From positions 62,001 through 126,000 of the forward strand of contig CAKUHA010000001.1 of assembly GCA_934655755.1 (NCBI GenBank): DNA of 64,000 nucleotides, given 5' to 3'. The position numbers and the translations under genes were made by a program. Under the pieces are notes generated by a model. It had not been told where the DNA came from. It saw only the letters and a program-made list of their open reading frames with translations, and ran no database searches. Every line of letters begins with the position of its first letter. Within the stretch, counting starts at the first letter, position 1. Below, one piece after another: positions 7,738-16,888 of the stretch. This stretch comes from an uncultured Collinsella sp. Its GTDB lineage: Bacteria > Actinomycetota > Coriobacteriia > Coriobacteriales > Coriobacteriaceae.

Positions 7738-8514
7738 ATGAGGATCGATTCACGAAAACCGAAAGCCGCCGCCCTTTCCGCCGCTCTGACCGTGGCACTT
7801 TTGGCGGGCGCCGGCGCAACTGATGCCCACGCCGCAACACTGTCCGATACGGTCTCATCTACGCCGTCCGAGGCGACGCTGATGCAGCCCGTCGACTATC
7901 GCGGCGACGGCTTTGGCTCCATGCAGGAGTGGAACGCCTCGATGGAGGCCAAGCGTGACTCCCTGGAGGTCCGTGCCCAGATCATCATGAACATGTATGG
8001 TGACTACGCCACCGATGACGAGCGCGCCGTACTGCAGGGTTGTATCGACGGTGCGGGCAGCCTTTTGACGATGGAGGAGGTCGACGCGAAGTCGACCGAG
8101 CTCGACGAGCTGCGCACCACGCTCGAGGATGCTAAGCGCGAGGCGCTCGAGGCCGCGGCCGCCGAGGCGGAAGCTGCCGAGGCCGCCCAAGCTTCATATG
8201 GCAACGCGAGCTACGGCTCGTCCTACACGGCAGCTGCGTATTATGCGAACGGTTCGGGGCTAACGCGCTCCGCCGGCGTCAACAACTATAACGGCCGTCG
8301 CGAGACCTACTACAGCAGCAATGTGCTTTATCATCACCGCACGGGCGAGTGGACGCAGGATTCCGAGGGCTTTTGGCGCGATTCGGATGGCTATTACGTC
8401 GTGGCTGCGGGCGATAAGGCCCAAGGCTCCACGTTTACCGGTTCCAAGGGTGAGTGCAAGGTCTATGACTCCGGCTGCGCAGCCGGAACCACCGATTACT
8501 ACACCGGTTGGTAA
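7738..8514 (+). CDS. Secreted helical/YG-rich protein of unknown function
   Basis: 258 residues; ATG 7738 is preceded by GGAGG. A clear Sec signal peptide ends at about residue 32 (ATDAHA). Residues about 60-150 are charged and helical, probably coiled coil, ending in an Ala/Glu run. Residues about 150-195 are rich in Tyr, Gly, Ser and Asn. The C-terminus has WTQDSEGFWRDSDGYYVVA and ends KVYDSGCAAGTTDYYTGW with two Cys, a tail that resembles those of extracellular cell-wall-active proteins in this class of bacteria. No catalytic motif was recognised. Likely an envelope or cell-wall-associated protein. Confidence 0.7.
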   Translation: MRIDSRKPKAAALSAALTVALLAGAGATDAHAATLSDTVSSTPSEATLMQPVDYRGDGFGSMQEWNASMEAKRDSLEVRAQIIMNMYGDYATDDERAVLQGCIDGAGSLLTMEEVDAKSTELDELRTTLEDAKREALEAAAAEAEAAEAAQASYGNASYGSSYTAAAYYANGSGLTRSAGVNNYNGRRETYYSSNVLYHHRTGEWTQDSEGFWRDSDGYYVVAAGDKAQGSTFTGSKGECKVYDSGCAAGTTDYYTGW

Positions 8515-8541
8515 TTTTTCTGCATCACGGATGTTTGGCGG

Positions 8542-8585
8542 ACGGGCGTCTTTACCGAGCTTTTGGGCAACGTAAAGATGCCCGT
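8542..8585 (+). terminator. Hairpin after the secreted-protein gene
   Basis: Arms 8542-8555 and 8572-8585 pair at 13 of 14 positions, the exception being a G-U wobble. Only a weak T-rich tail follows. Confidence 0.55.
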
Positions 8586-8661
8586 TCTATGTATGCGCTT
8601 GAGTTAACAGAGCCCTTACCGTGGCGGTACGCCGCCCATATGGGCGCAGGGCACACTAGTT

Positions 8662-8690
8662 CATGAGAAATAAGGTCTTTCTCATGGAGG
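8662..8690 (+). promoter_or_regulatory. Hairpin abutting a ribosome site
   Basis: CATGAGAAA (8662-8670) and TTTCTCATG (8678-8686) form a perfect 9-bp stem with a 7-base loop. Its 3-prime arm ends at the first G of the GGAGG (8686-8690) that serves the small membrane protein starting at 8701. Confidence 0.4.
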
Positions 8691-8700
8691 AAGTGGTCTT

Positions 8701-8907
8701 GTGAACGCTCGAGATATTGCCGTTGCCGCCGTCGCATTGGTACTTGGCTGCCTTGGCCCTACGGCCGCGCTCGTCGCGGGTATGCAGGGGTCATACGGGG
8801 CTGCTCCTATTGTGGTTGGCGCGCTGATCGCGGCGGCGCTGCTGGGAAGCGCAGGCGTGGCTCTTTGCCGTGATGACGAGGACGAGATGCCGGAGTCGCA
8901 ACGCTAG
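8701..8907 (+). CDS. Small two-helix membrane protein
   Basis: 68 residues from GTG 8701, with GGAGG 10 bases upstream. Two hydrophobic segments (about residues 6-27 and 36-56) rich in Ala, Val, Gly and Leu are followed by an acidic, soluble tail (CRDDEDEMPES). No family was recognised. The next feature is a strong bidirectional terminator, so it is probably transcribed alone. The coding frame is supported by the ribosome site and the membrane pattern rather than by homology. Confidence 0.55.
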   Translation: MNARDIAVAAVALVLGCLGPTAALVAGMQGSYGAAPIVVGALIAAALLGSAGVALCRDDEDEMPESQR

Positions 8908-8944
8908 CGGTTGTGAGGTTGACCGCTGGTCATAGATAAAGATG

Positions 8945-8983
8945 AAAGCCGCCGCAGGGGGAGTGTTCCTTGCGGCGGCTTTT
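8945..8983. terminator. Bidirectional terminator between convergent genes
   Basis: AAAGCCGCCGCA (8945-8956) pairs perfectly with TGCGGCGGCTTT (8971-8982). It has T residues on both strands and lies between the small membrane protein (+) and the PanE-like gene (-). Confidence 0.85.
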
Positions 8984-9016
8984 GCTATTAGGGCTGTTGA
9001 ATGCGGCGCGTCGGCG

Positions 9017-9931
9017 CTACCAGCTCGCCTCGATATCGCGAATACGCTGATAGAGCCATTCGTTTTGAGGTGCCTGAATATCGTGCTTGGCCGCGAGGCG
9101 GCAGATGGTGCCCGCGAATTCCTCGACCTCGGTTTTGCGCTGGGCGACGCGGTCCTGTGCCATCGAGGGCATGCCGGCGGGGTCGAGTCCTTCGATGAGG
9201 TGCACCATCTGCGTCAAGTCTGCTTCGGTGAGCTCGATGCCTTCGGCATTGGCGACCGCAAGCGTTTCGCGCATGGCGGAAACAAAGCAACGACGCTGCT
9301 CGGAGCCCTGCTCCGTGGCGCTTCCGTACGTGCCGCCGTAGGCCATGCAGGTCTGGTTGATGCCGTCGTTGAGCATGAGCTTGGCCCACATGCGGTGCGC
9401 GATGTCTGCCTCGACGGTGTGTGCGATGCCACTGCGCGTGTAGAGCTCGTCGATGGCAGCGACGGCCACGGGGTCGGTGCCGGCGGCCGCGCCAAAACGA
9501 ATCTCGCCGGTATTGGTAAAGGTGAGCGCGCCGTTGAGGAATACGGCGTCCATGCCCTGGCAGATACCCAACACGGTGTGCTCCCAGCCAAAGCGCTCAG
9601 CAATCTTTTGCTCGCTGGTGATGCCGTTGCACAGCGAGGCGATGAGCGTGCTGGGACCCACGACGCGCTCCATGGTCCTGAGCGCCTGGTCGAGGCCGGT
9701 CGTCTTGACCGTCAGGATGACCAGATCGGCGGGCGTTGCCTCGCTGGCGCGGACGGACTTGAGTGCGCAGGGCTTGCCGTTGACGGTGAGCGCGTCGTTT
9801 GCGTGACGATCGAAGCGTGCGTCGTCCATGATGTATTCGACGGCGTCGTTGCCGAGTGCTTGGGCGATCATGCTGCCGTAGAGCAGGCCGACACCGCCTT
9901 TGCCGATAAAGGCAACCTTGTTGATCTGCAT
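9017..9931 (-). CDS. panE: 2-dehydropantoate 2-reductase-like protein (PanE/ApbA)
   Basis: 304 residues. The start at ATG 9931 is favoured because GGGGAGA lies 8 bases before it and the Rossmann motif follows at once (VAFIGKGGVGLLYG). Next come VILTVKTTGLDQAL and SLCNGITSEQKI, which match the NADPH and ketopantoate regions of ApbA, with the catalytic-Lys region around HRMWAKLMLNDGINQ. The C-terminal helical domain (EGIELTEADL, PSMAQDRVAQRKTEVEEFAGTI) is complete. It would reduce 2-dehydropantoate to pantoate in CoA synthesis, but PanE-like proteins also act on other 2-oxo acids and no pantothenate genes are next to it. Confidence 0.85.
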   Translation of the reverse strand: MQINKVAFIGKGGVGLLYGSMIAQALGNDAVEYIMDDARFDRHANDALTVNGKPCALKSVRASEATPADLVILTVKTTGLDQALRTMERVVGPSTLIASLCNGITSEQKIAERFGWEHTVLGICQGMDAVFLNGALTFTNTGEIRFGAAAGTDPVAVAAIDELYTRSGIAHTVEADIAHRMWAKLMLNDGINQTCMAYGGTYGSATEQGSEQRRCFVSAMRETLAVANAEGIELTEADLTQMVHLIEGLDPAGMPSMAQDRVAQRKTEVEEFAGTICRLAAKHDIQAPQNEWLYQRIRDIEASW

Positions 9932-9945
9932 GTGAATCATCTCCC

Positions 9946-9975
9946 CATAAAAAGGCGCCCGCAATTGGGGCGCCT
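9946..9975 (-). terminator. Terminator of the cyclase-family gene
   Basis: Read on the minus strand, AGGCGCCC (9975-9968) pairs with GGGCGCCT (9960-9953) and is followed by TTTTA. It separates the cyclase-like gene from panE. Confidence 0.75.
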
Positions 9976-10051
9976 GATGGATTGTATGCCGCCGGGGCGT
10001 TTAGCGAGCGCGCGGGGCTGCTGTTATGAAAAAGAAACTATTGCGCTGGAC

Positions 10052-10822
10052 TTATGCCGCGGGGCAGACCGCAAAGACGCGCGCGGGGTAACCGACACCA
10101 TCGCGAACCTTGGGGAAAGTGCAGAAGATGACGGCGCCCGTGGCGGGGAGCTCATCCAGATGGTCCATGACTTCGATCTGATAACGGTCAACCGAGAGGA
10201 TGTACTGCTCGCCGGGGTAGGGGTAGGCGTCCTCGCGCGTGGTTACAGTCGCGGGGTCGGTGTCTGCCGGCTCGTGGCCAATGGCGCCGATGTTGCGCTC
10301 TTCAACGAGCCACTTGATGGCCTCGAGGTCCCAGCCGGGGTAGTGAGGCTGGCCGTCCTCGTCCTTGTTCTCGAGGTCTGCCAGCTTGGACCAATCGGAT
10401 CGGAAGGCGACAAAGGCGTCCTCGGGGATGCGGCTGTGCTCTTTCTCCCAAGCCTTGAGGTCCTCGACGGTCAGAACATAATCGGGGTTCGCGGCGCACT
10501 CCTCGTGTTTGTCGATCACGCAGAGCGGGTGCATAAACTCGATGGGCTCGATCTCGCCGAGGGAACGGCCGTCGACATGAAAGTGGCGCGGCGCATCGAC
10601 GTGGGTGCCGTACTGTGAGGCGACCGAATACTGAAAGCAGCGCATGGGCGCGAGCATATCCTCGGGTGTGTCGGGCAGGTAGTCGAAAAGCTTGGTGGAC
10701 TCAAACGGCTTAAAGCCAAACCAGTGCGGGGTGTCGCACGAGAGCGTGTGGGTGAGGTCGACCCAGCGATAATCGGTGCTTTTGAGTTGGGAGGCGAGGT
10801 TCCAAAGGTCGAGCGCGGGCAT
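10052..10822 (-). CDS. Cyclase-family hydrolase (kynurenine formamidase-like)
   Basis: 256 residues. The metal-binding signature SQYGTHVDAPRHF (His-x-x-x-Asp-x-x-x-His type) lies near residues 69-81, as in the PF04199 cyclase/KynB family, and DLTHTLSCDTPHWFG opens the domain. Such enzymes hydrolyse amides, for example formylkynurenine, or act in polyketide and isatin pathways. No tryptophan-degradation genes are near, so the substrate is unknown. Starts with AAAGGAGCCAACC upstream. Divergent from the aldo/keto reductase gene across 160 bp. Confidence 0.85.
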   Translation of the reverse strand: MPALDLWNLASQLKSTDYRWVDLTHTLSCDTPHWFGFKPFESTKLFDYLPDTPEDMLAPMRCFQYSVASQYGTHVDAPRHFHVDGRSLGEIEPIEFMHPLCVIDKHEECAANPDYVLTVEDLKAWEKEHSRIPEDAFVAFRSDWSKLADLENKDEDGQPHYPGWDLEAIKWLVEERNIGAIGHEPADTDPATVTTREDAYPYPGEQYILSVDRYQIEVMDHLDELPATGAVIFCTFPKVRDGVGYPARVFAVCPAA

Positions 10823-10984
10823 GGTTGGCTCCTTTCATCGGGCTTTTTGCTGATGTTAAAGCGGCGCCGTGACGGCTCGATTTCCGCTGCGTTACGATAC
10901 GTTCTCGATTGCGATTCCGATGTGTTTCGATGACGTGACGGATTTGTTTCGCCTTATCAGGGCCTTGGTGGGAGAGGAGGGGCC

Positions 10985-12172
10985 GTGCAGTATCGCGTTG
11001 ACCCCAAAAGCGGCAACCGTATCTCGGCGTTGGGGCTGGGGTGCATGAGGTTTCCCGGCGCGCCGGGACGCCCCGATGCAAAGGCGGCCGATGCCATCAT
11101 TTCGCGTGCGGTGGAGCAGGGGATTAACTACCTGGACACGGCCTATCTCTATCCCGGTAACGAAGCTTGTGTGGGCGCATCGCTAGAGCGTCTGCGTCTG
11201 CGTGACCAAGTTTTGCTCGCGACCAAGTTGCCGCACGCTTCGTGCAAATGCGCGGAGGATTTCGACCGTTATTTTGACGAGCAGCTGCGTCGCCTGCGGA
11301 CCGACCATATCGACTATTACCTTATGCACAACATCACCTCGCCCGCGCAATGGGAGCGTGTGGTTGCGTTGGGTGTCGAGGACTGGATTGCGCGCCAAAA
11401 GGCTGCGGGGCGTATTCGCCGGATCGGTTTTTCGTATCACGGCAGTGCGGCGGACTTCCTTACGATGCTCGATGCGTATGACTGGGACTTCTGCCAGATT
11501 CAGTACAACTATGCCGGTGAGCGCTACCAGGCGGGAACGGCGGGGCTCATGGCAGCCGCCGAGCGCGGGCTCGCGGTGTTTGTGATGGAGCCGCTTTTGG
11601 GCGGACGCCTGGCGGGCAAGCTGCCGCCGCAGGCTCGCGCCGTGCTCGATGGCGCGAGCGATCTGCACCTGAAGACGCCGGCTGCTTGGGGCCTCTCTTG
11701 GGTGTGGAACCATCCGCAGGTGACTATGCTGCTTTCGGGTATGACCGATACCGAGCAGGTGGACGAGAACGCGGCGCTGGCTGACCGTGCGCTACCGGAC
11801 TCGATGACGGCCGACCAGCTCGGTACCATCACACGCGTATTGGAAGAGTTTGAGAAATCGAACCGTGTGCCCTGCACGGGGTGCGGCTACTGCATGCCGT
11901 GCCCCAAGGGCATCAATATTCCCGGCTGCTTTGCCGCCTACAACGCGAGCTACGCGCATAGCTGGTTTACGGGACTGTCGCAGTACTTTACGGCGAGTGC
12001 GGTGCGCACGAGCGAGCCCAAGCTGGTGAGCAATTGCATCAAGTGCGGTAAATGCGCGCGTCACTGCCCGCAGCACATCGATATCCCCGAGCGCCTCGAT
12101 GACGTGCGCCGACGCTTCCAGCCCGGCCCCGTAACGGCCGTGCTTAAAGCCTTTTGCAAAACGCGCTCCTGA
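10985..12172 (+). CDS. Aldo/keto reductase with C-terminal 4Fe-4S ferredoxin domain
   Basis: 395 residues from GTG 10985 behind GGAGAGGAGGGG. The TIM-barrel part (residues 1-290) has the catalytic Asp and Tyr in NYLDTAYLYPG, a Lys in LLATKLPH and the His in DYYLMHNI. The C-terminal 100 residues hold two Cys clusters, CTGCGYCMPCPKG and CIKCGKCARHCPQ, for iron-sulfur binding. This fused type is common in anaerobes and probably couples NAD(P)H or ferredoxin to a carbonyl; the substrate is unknown. Confidence 0.9.
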   Translation: MQYRVDPKSGNRISALGLGCMRFPGAPGRPDAKAADAIISRAVEQGINYLDTAYLYPGNEACVGASLERLRLRDQVLLATKLPHASCKCAEDFDRYFDEQLRRLRTDHIDYYLMHNITSPAQWERVVALGVEDWIARQKAAGRIRRIGFSYHGSAADFLTMLDAYDWDFCQIQYNYAGERYQAGTAGLMAAAERGLAVFVMEPLLGGRLAGKLPPQARAVLDGASDLHLKTPAAWGLSWVWNHPQVTMLLSGMTDTEQVDENAALADRALPDSMTADQLGTITRVLEEFEKSNRVPCTGCGYCMPCPKGINIPGCFAAYNASYAHSWFTGLSQYFTASAVRTSEPKLVSNCIKCGKCARHCPQHIDIPERLDDVRRRFQPGPVTAVLKAFCKTRS

Positions 12173-12187
12173 TGCCCCTTTTATAAC

Positions 12188-12250
12188 TTGCGGTGGGATA
12201 CGGTCTGTTTGCGCCAAAATAGGGCACTAATAGACCGTATTTCACCGCAA
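12188..12250. terminator. Long wobble-paired hairpin
   Basis: Arms 12188-12206 and 12232-12250 match at 17 of 19 positions; the two mismatches are G-U pairs in the plus-strand RNA, so 19 bp can pair. The loop is 25 bases. It lies between the aldo/keto reductase and endonuclease IV genes. No T-run follows, so it may be a processing signal or repeat element. Confidence 0.5.
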
Positions 12251-12270
12251 CTGATGAGGGGGAGCTGGAG

Positions 12271-13137
12271 ATGCTGACGATTGGGTGCCATCTTTCGACG
12301 ACGAAGGGCTATCGGGCGATGGGGGAGACGGCGTTATCCATTGGCGCCAACACCTTTGCGTTCTTTACACGCAACCCGCGCGGTGGCAAGGCGAAAGACC
12401 TCGACATGGACGATGTGGCGGCCCTGCGCGAGCTTATGGCGCAAAATGATTTTGGCCCGCTCGTGGCGCATGCCCCCTATACCTATAACCCCTGTTCTGC
12501 CAAAGAGCGAGCGCGCGAGTTTGCCCTCGAGGCCATGGCCGAGGACCTGCAGCGTCTGGAGGCGTTGCCCGGTAACTACTACAACTTCCATCCCGGCGCG
12601 CATGTGGGGCAGGGGGCCGATGCTGGCATTCAGATGATCGTCGACACGTTGTGCCAGGTGATGTTTGAGGGGCAGCAGACAACAGTGCTGCTCGAGACCA
12701 TGGCGGGGAAGGGCACCGAGGTAGGCCGTAACTTTGAAGAGCTGGCCCGCATTATCGAGGGTGTTGCCGCCAAGTGCCCCGAGTTGTCGGACAAGCTGGG
12801 CGTTTGTCTGGACACCTGCCATGTGAGCGATGCCGGCTACGACATCATCCATGATCTTAATGGCGTGCTCGACGAGTTTGACCGTGTGGTAGGTATCGAT
12901 CGCCTGCATGCCGTGCACATCAACGACTCAAAGAACCCCTGTGGTGCCCATAAGGATCGTCATGAGTGCATCGGCAAGGGCTACCTTGGCAGCGAGGAGC
13001 TTGGCGGCGGTATGCAGGTTATGCAGAATATTGTATCGAATAGCCGATTGTGCACATTGCCATTCATTTTGGAGACGCCGAACGAACTTGCAGGTTATGC
13101 AGCAGAAATCACTCTGCTACGTTCATTGCAGCAGTAA
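12271..13137 (+). CDS. nfo: Endonuclease IV (AP endonuclease)
   Basis: 288 residues with GGGGGAGCTGGAG before the ATG. TIM-barrel apurinic/apyrimidinic endonuclease: IGCHLS at the N-terminus, HAPYTYN, NFHPGAH, ETMAGKG (the conserved metal Glu), [19 protein letters not shown] and [13 protein letters not shown] are the zinc-ligand motifs in the usual order. It cuts DNA 5-prime of abasic sites during base excision repair. Length matches the family. Confidence 0.95.
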   Translation: MLTIGCHLSTTKGYRAMGETALSIGANTFAFFTRNPRGGKAKDLDMDDVAALRELMAQNDFGPLVAHAPYTYNPCSAKERAREFALEAMAEDLQRLEALPGNYYNFHPGAHVGQGADAGIQMIVDTLCQVMFEGQQTTVLLETMAGKGTEVGRNFEELARIIEGVAAKCPELSDKLGVCLDTCHVSDAGYDIIHDLNGVLDEFDRVVGIDRLHAVHINDSKNPCGAHKDRHECIGKGYLGSEELGGGMQVMQNIVSNSRLCTLPFILETPNELAGYAAEITLLRSLQQ

Positions 13138-13198
13138 TAACTGTCACAAAGTGGAGTGTTCCATTCACGTTATGGGTTTGTTTCAATCAGTTTTCTAA

Positions 13199-13227
13199 TT
13201 GCAGATTCGCAATTCCGGGTGCATAAT
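13199..13227 (+). promoter_or_regulatory. Promoter of the amino acid ABC operon
   Basis: TTGCAG (13199-13204), a 17-base spacer, and CATAAT (13222-13227), 58 bp before the substrate-binding protein start. Confidence 0.55.
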
Positions 13228-13284
13228 AGCCATCAGTTTTTGCAGACCTCTGAATCAAACGGGGTCACCGGAAGGAGACTGATT

Positions 13285-14145
13285 ATGAAGCTCAAGAAGC
13301 TTGGCGCATTTGCCGCCACGGGTGCCATGGCACTCGCCCTTGCACTGACGGGCTGCGGCTCGTCCAACGCCACCTCTGGTTCCGATGCGGGTTCCAGCAG
13401 CTCTGACGACGTGAAGGTCGAGAAGGTCGACGGCTCCAAGGAGTACGCACTCGTCAAGGACGGCACGCTCACCGTCGGTACCTCTGCCGAGTACGCGCCG
13501 TTTGAGTACAAGGATGACAACGGCGACTACCAGGGCTTTGACCTTGAGCTCATCAAGGCCATCGCTGACAAGCTGGGCCTGGATGTCGAGTACGTCAACA
13601 ACGACTTCGACACGCTCGTTCCCGGCGTTGCTTCGGGCGCCAAGTACGACGTCTCCATCGCGGCTATCACCGATACGCCCGAGCGTGAGAAGGAAGTCGC
13701 CTTCTCTGACTCCTACTACATGGACGACCAGGCTATCGTGACCAAGGTCGACAACGCCGACATTACGGCCGATAACTACAGCGAGAAGCTCAACAACGCC
13801 GACGCCACGATCATCGTCCAGTCTGGTTCCACCGCCGAGGCCTTTGCTCAGGAGAACTTCCCCAAGGCCAAGATCGTCCCCTATAAGGACGCCACCGAGT
13901 GCTTCAGCGCCCTGCAGTCCGACAAGGGCGACGCCGTGGTCACCAACCGCTCCGTTGCTAGCCAGCTGACCGCCGAGCAGTTCAACACCTGCCAGACCAT
14001 CAAGCAGATCAGCACCGGCGAGGAGTACGCCATCGCCATCAACCAGGGCAACACCAAGCTCAAGGACGACATCAACCAGGCCATCAAGGACCTGACCGAT
14101 GACGGCACCGTTGACGCCCTCATGGCCAAGTACAATATCAAGTAA
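13285..14145 (+). CDS. Polar amino acid ABC transporter, substrate-binding lipoprotein
   Basis: 286 residues; ATG 13285 follows GAAGGAGACTGATT. Lipoprotein signal peptide with lipobox LTGC (Cys24), then a Ser-rich linker. The SBP_bac_3 fold follows: GTLTVGTSAEYAPFEYKDDNG-type start, GFDLELIKAIADKLGL, the FDTLVPGVASGAKYDVSIAAI ligand loop and ERE(K)EVAFSDSYY. It binds a polar amino acid outside the membrane and passes it to the permease encoded downstream. Exact ligand not determinable by eye. A partial terminator after the gene would let it be made in excess over the permease and ATPase. Confidence 0.93.
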   Translation: MKLKKLGAFAATGAMALALALTGCGSSNATSGSDAGSSSSDDVKVEKVDGSKEYALVKDGTLTVGTSAEYAPFEYKDDNGDYQGFDLELIKAIADKLGLDVEYVNNDFDTLVPGVASGAKYDVSIAAITDTPEREKEVAFSDSYYMDDQAIVTKVDNADITADNYSEKLNNADATIIVQSGSTAEAFAQENFPKAKIVPYKDATECFSALQSDKGDAVVTNRSVASQLTAEQFNTCQTIKQISTGEEYAIAINQGNTKLKDDINQAIKDLTDDGTVDALMAKYNIK

Positions 14146-14167
14146 AATAGCTACTTGATTGCATGCG

Positions 14168-14199
14168 GGCCCTTTCCGTCTTGGCGGAGAGGGCCTTTG
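14168..14199 (+). terminator. Attenuating hairpin between SBP and permease genes
   Basis: GGCCCTTTCCG (14168-14178) faces CGGAGAGGGCC (14185-14195) with a central mismatch, followed by TTTG. Imperfect stem and short T-run suggest partial read-through into the permease gene. Confidence 0.6.
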
Positions 14200-14261
14200 C
14201 GTTTCTTGCATGGGCGTCGTCCCGCCCCGTTTTGTCGGCAACTTATACGTTAGGAGCCACC

Positions 14262-15623
14262 TTGTCTCGATTGAACCAAGGAGCTACGGGTCAGCGTTTT
14301 TTGCTGCCTTCGATGCTCCAAAAGCTAGCCTGCGCCCTAGCCGTGGCGCTCGCCCTGGCGTGCGCGGGGGCCTGCGTGCCTTCGACCGCCCAGGCGCTTG
14401 AGACCGCAAAGATCACCGCCCGACCCAACACCGGCTCGGGTAGCGACGTGGTCGGCGGCACCGAGACCCGCATCACCTGGGAGGTCCAGGCCGATGCCGA
14501 CGAGGAACTGAGCGGCCTTTCGCTGACATTTGCCGATGGCACGACCTTTGGCGCCGACGATACGCGCCTGACGATGCTCTCGGGCGATGACCTTATGGAC
14601 CGTACACCCATGAAGCCCACGTGCAAGGCCGATGGCCAGACGCTCAAGATCGATTTTGGCGAGACGGCACCTGCCGGCGGTTTTTTCCGTGTTGAGGTTT
14701 ACGGCGTGACCTTCCCCGTCGAGGGCGGCGATGAGGCCTTTAGCGGCACCTACACTTTGGCCGATGGTTCGACCAAGAAGATCTCCAAGATTCCGTCGGT
14801 GGAGATCAAGGGCGTGACGGCATTCGATAACTTCCTGGCCGACCTTAAAGACCAGCCCTGGGTCGAGGCATGGAACTCCAATATGTTCCTGCGCCTGTTC
14901 CTGAACCCGGTCATTTTGGTCCAGAGCCTGCCGATCGTCTTCAAGGGCTTCCTCATGTCGCTCTCGATCGTGCTCGTGGCGTTTCCGCTGGCAATTCCCT
15001 TTGGTTTTGCCCTGTCGCTCATGCGCATCTCCAAGTCGCGCATCCTGCGCTGCCTCGCCGGCATCTATGTGAATATCATCCGTGGTACGCCGGCGTTCCT
15101 GCAGATCTATATCGCGTTCTTTGGCCTGCCGCTGGCAGGTGTCAGGGTTGACGACTACGTGCTGGGCGTCATCGTCATGGCCATGAATTCGTCTGCCTAC
15201 CTGTGCGAGATCTTCCGTGCCGGTATTCAGTCGATCCCCAAAGGCCAGAACGAGGCCGCTCGCTCGCTGGGCATGAATGCCTTCCAGACGCTGCTCTATG
15301 TCATGATTCCGCAGACGTTCCGCAATGTTCTGCCTACGCTGACCAGTGAGTTTATCCTGCTCTACAAGGATACGTCGCTGCTCGCGGCCGTGGGTGTGGT
15401 CGAGATCGTTATGAACGCGCGTACCATCGTGGCCACGACCGGCTCCATTACGCCGTATGTGGTTGCAGCCCTGTTCTACCTGGTCATTACCCTGCCGCTC
15501 GCTCGCTTGGTGAGCGGTCTGGAGGCAAGACTTCTGGGCACGGCCGAGACCAAGAAGAAACGTCCCACCAAGAGTGCCGGGCAGGTCGTCGCGACGCCCG
15601 CCGATCACATCGCCGGTCTGTAA
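14262..15623 (+). CDS. Amino acid ABC permease with secreted N-terminal domain
   Basis: 453 residues from TTG 14262, chosen because TAGGAG lies 5 bases before it. A first hydrophobic segment (about residues 18-42, ending PSTAQALE) looks like a signal peptide. About 150 residues of beta-rich, extracellular-type sequence follow (GGTETRITWEV, GLSLTFADGTTFG, GGFFRVEVYGVTFP). Then comes a normal His/Glu-type permease core (residues about 215-430) with the EAARSLGMNAFQTLLYVMIPQ EAA loop. Ordinary members are 210-300 residues; the N-terminal domain is unusual. Followed 12 bases later by the ATPase gene. Confidence 0.88.
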   Translation: MSRLNQGATGQRFLLPSMLQKLACALAVALALACAGACVPSTAQALETAKITARPNTGSGSDVVGGTETRITWEVQADADEELSGLSLTFADGTTFGADDTRLTMLSGDDLMDRTPMKPTCKADGQTLKIDFGETAPAGGFFRVEVYGVTFPVEGGDEAFSGTYTLADGSTKKISKIPSVEIKGVTAFDNFLADLKDQPWVEAWNSNMFLRLFLNPVILVQSLPIVFKGFLMSLSIVLVAFPLAIPFGFALSLMRISKSRILRCLAGIYVNIIRGTPAFLQIYIAFFGLPLAGVRVDDYVLGVIVMAMNSSAYLCEIFRAGIQSIPKGQNEAARSLGMNAFQTLLYVMIPQTFRNVLPTLTSEFILLYKDTSLLAAVGVVEIVMNARTIVATTGSITPYVVAALFYLVITLPLARLVSGLEARLLGTAETKKKRPTKSAGQVVATPADHIAGL

Positions 15624-15635
15624 GGAGGTCCTATC

Positions 15636-16388
<753 letters not shown>

Positions 16389-16424
16389 GCGCGGATGCAC
16401 TCTGCTGCTCGAATTGTTTAAAAA

Positions 16425-16467
16425 GACGGGACCGTGGCGATAACGCCGCGGTCCCGTCTCTCTTTTT
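16425..16467 (+). terminator. Terminator of the amino acid ABC operon
   Basis: GACGGGACCGTGGCG (16425-16439) pairs with CGCCGCGGTCCCGTC (16444-16458), one G-U wobble, 4-base loop, followed by TCTCTTTTT. Confidence 0.9.
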
Positions 16468-16576
16468 AATAAGCCATCTTCCAGCGCTTTTTCGGTGAAT
16501 TCTGTGTAAGCAAAGGTGGGCAGTCGTTTGGAACGTATGGTTCCATAAAATAATGCGCTGTTGAAAAGAAGCCGGA

Positions 16577-16682
16577 CCGTGGGTGCGCTTGGCGCATAAA
16601 AGGGAACTGGGTGGGAATCCCAGACAAGGCGGTTACTGTGTGCGGGGGTGTTGCCTTCGCGAGTCAGATTACTTGCCCACGG
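16577..16682 (+). promoter_or_regulatory. Cobalamin (B12) riboswitch
   Basis: The conserved core is present in order: AAAAGGGAA (16598-16606), GGGTGGGAATCCC (16609-16621), GGTTACTGTG (16631-16640, for the usual GCCACTG), and GAGTCAGATTACTTGCC (16661-16677, for AGTCAGGAGACCTGCC). The closing stem CCGTGGG (16577-16583) with CCCACGG (16676-16682) is perfect. The rest of the leader, 16683-16888, holds a CCCGCC-TGGT-GGCGGG hairpin (16761-16776) that could be part of the expression platform. A 15-bp dyad, GGAACGTATGGTTCC (16530-16544), and TTGGAA-17-TAATGC (16528-16556) lie at the likely promoter. Confidence 0.85.
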
Positions 16683-16888
16683 TCTTCTCGTGTCGAGGGT
16701 CTTTTGGGAACCGCTGGATTCCGGTGAACAAGAGATGACGTTATACCTTGCTTTGTGCGTCCCGCCTGGTGGCGGGGCCCTTGCTGTGTACCGTCAGGTG
16801 CGGGCGCCCCGTCGCGTCTCGTTTCCCTTTACATGACTGGCCTCAACGTTTTGTTAGGACAGTATCTTCCGAGAAAAAGGGGAAAGGG

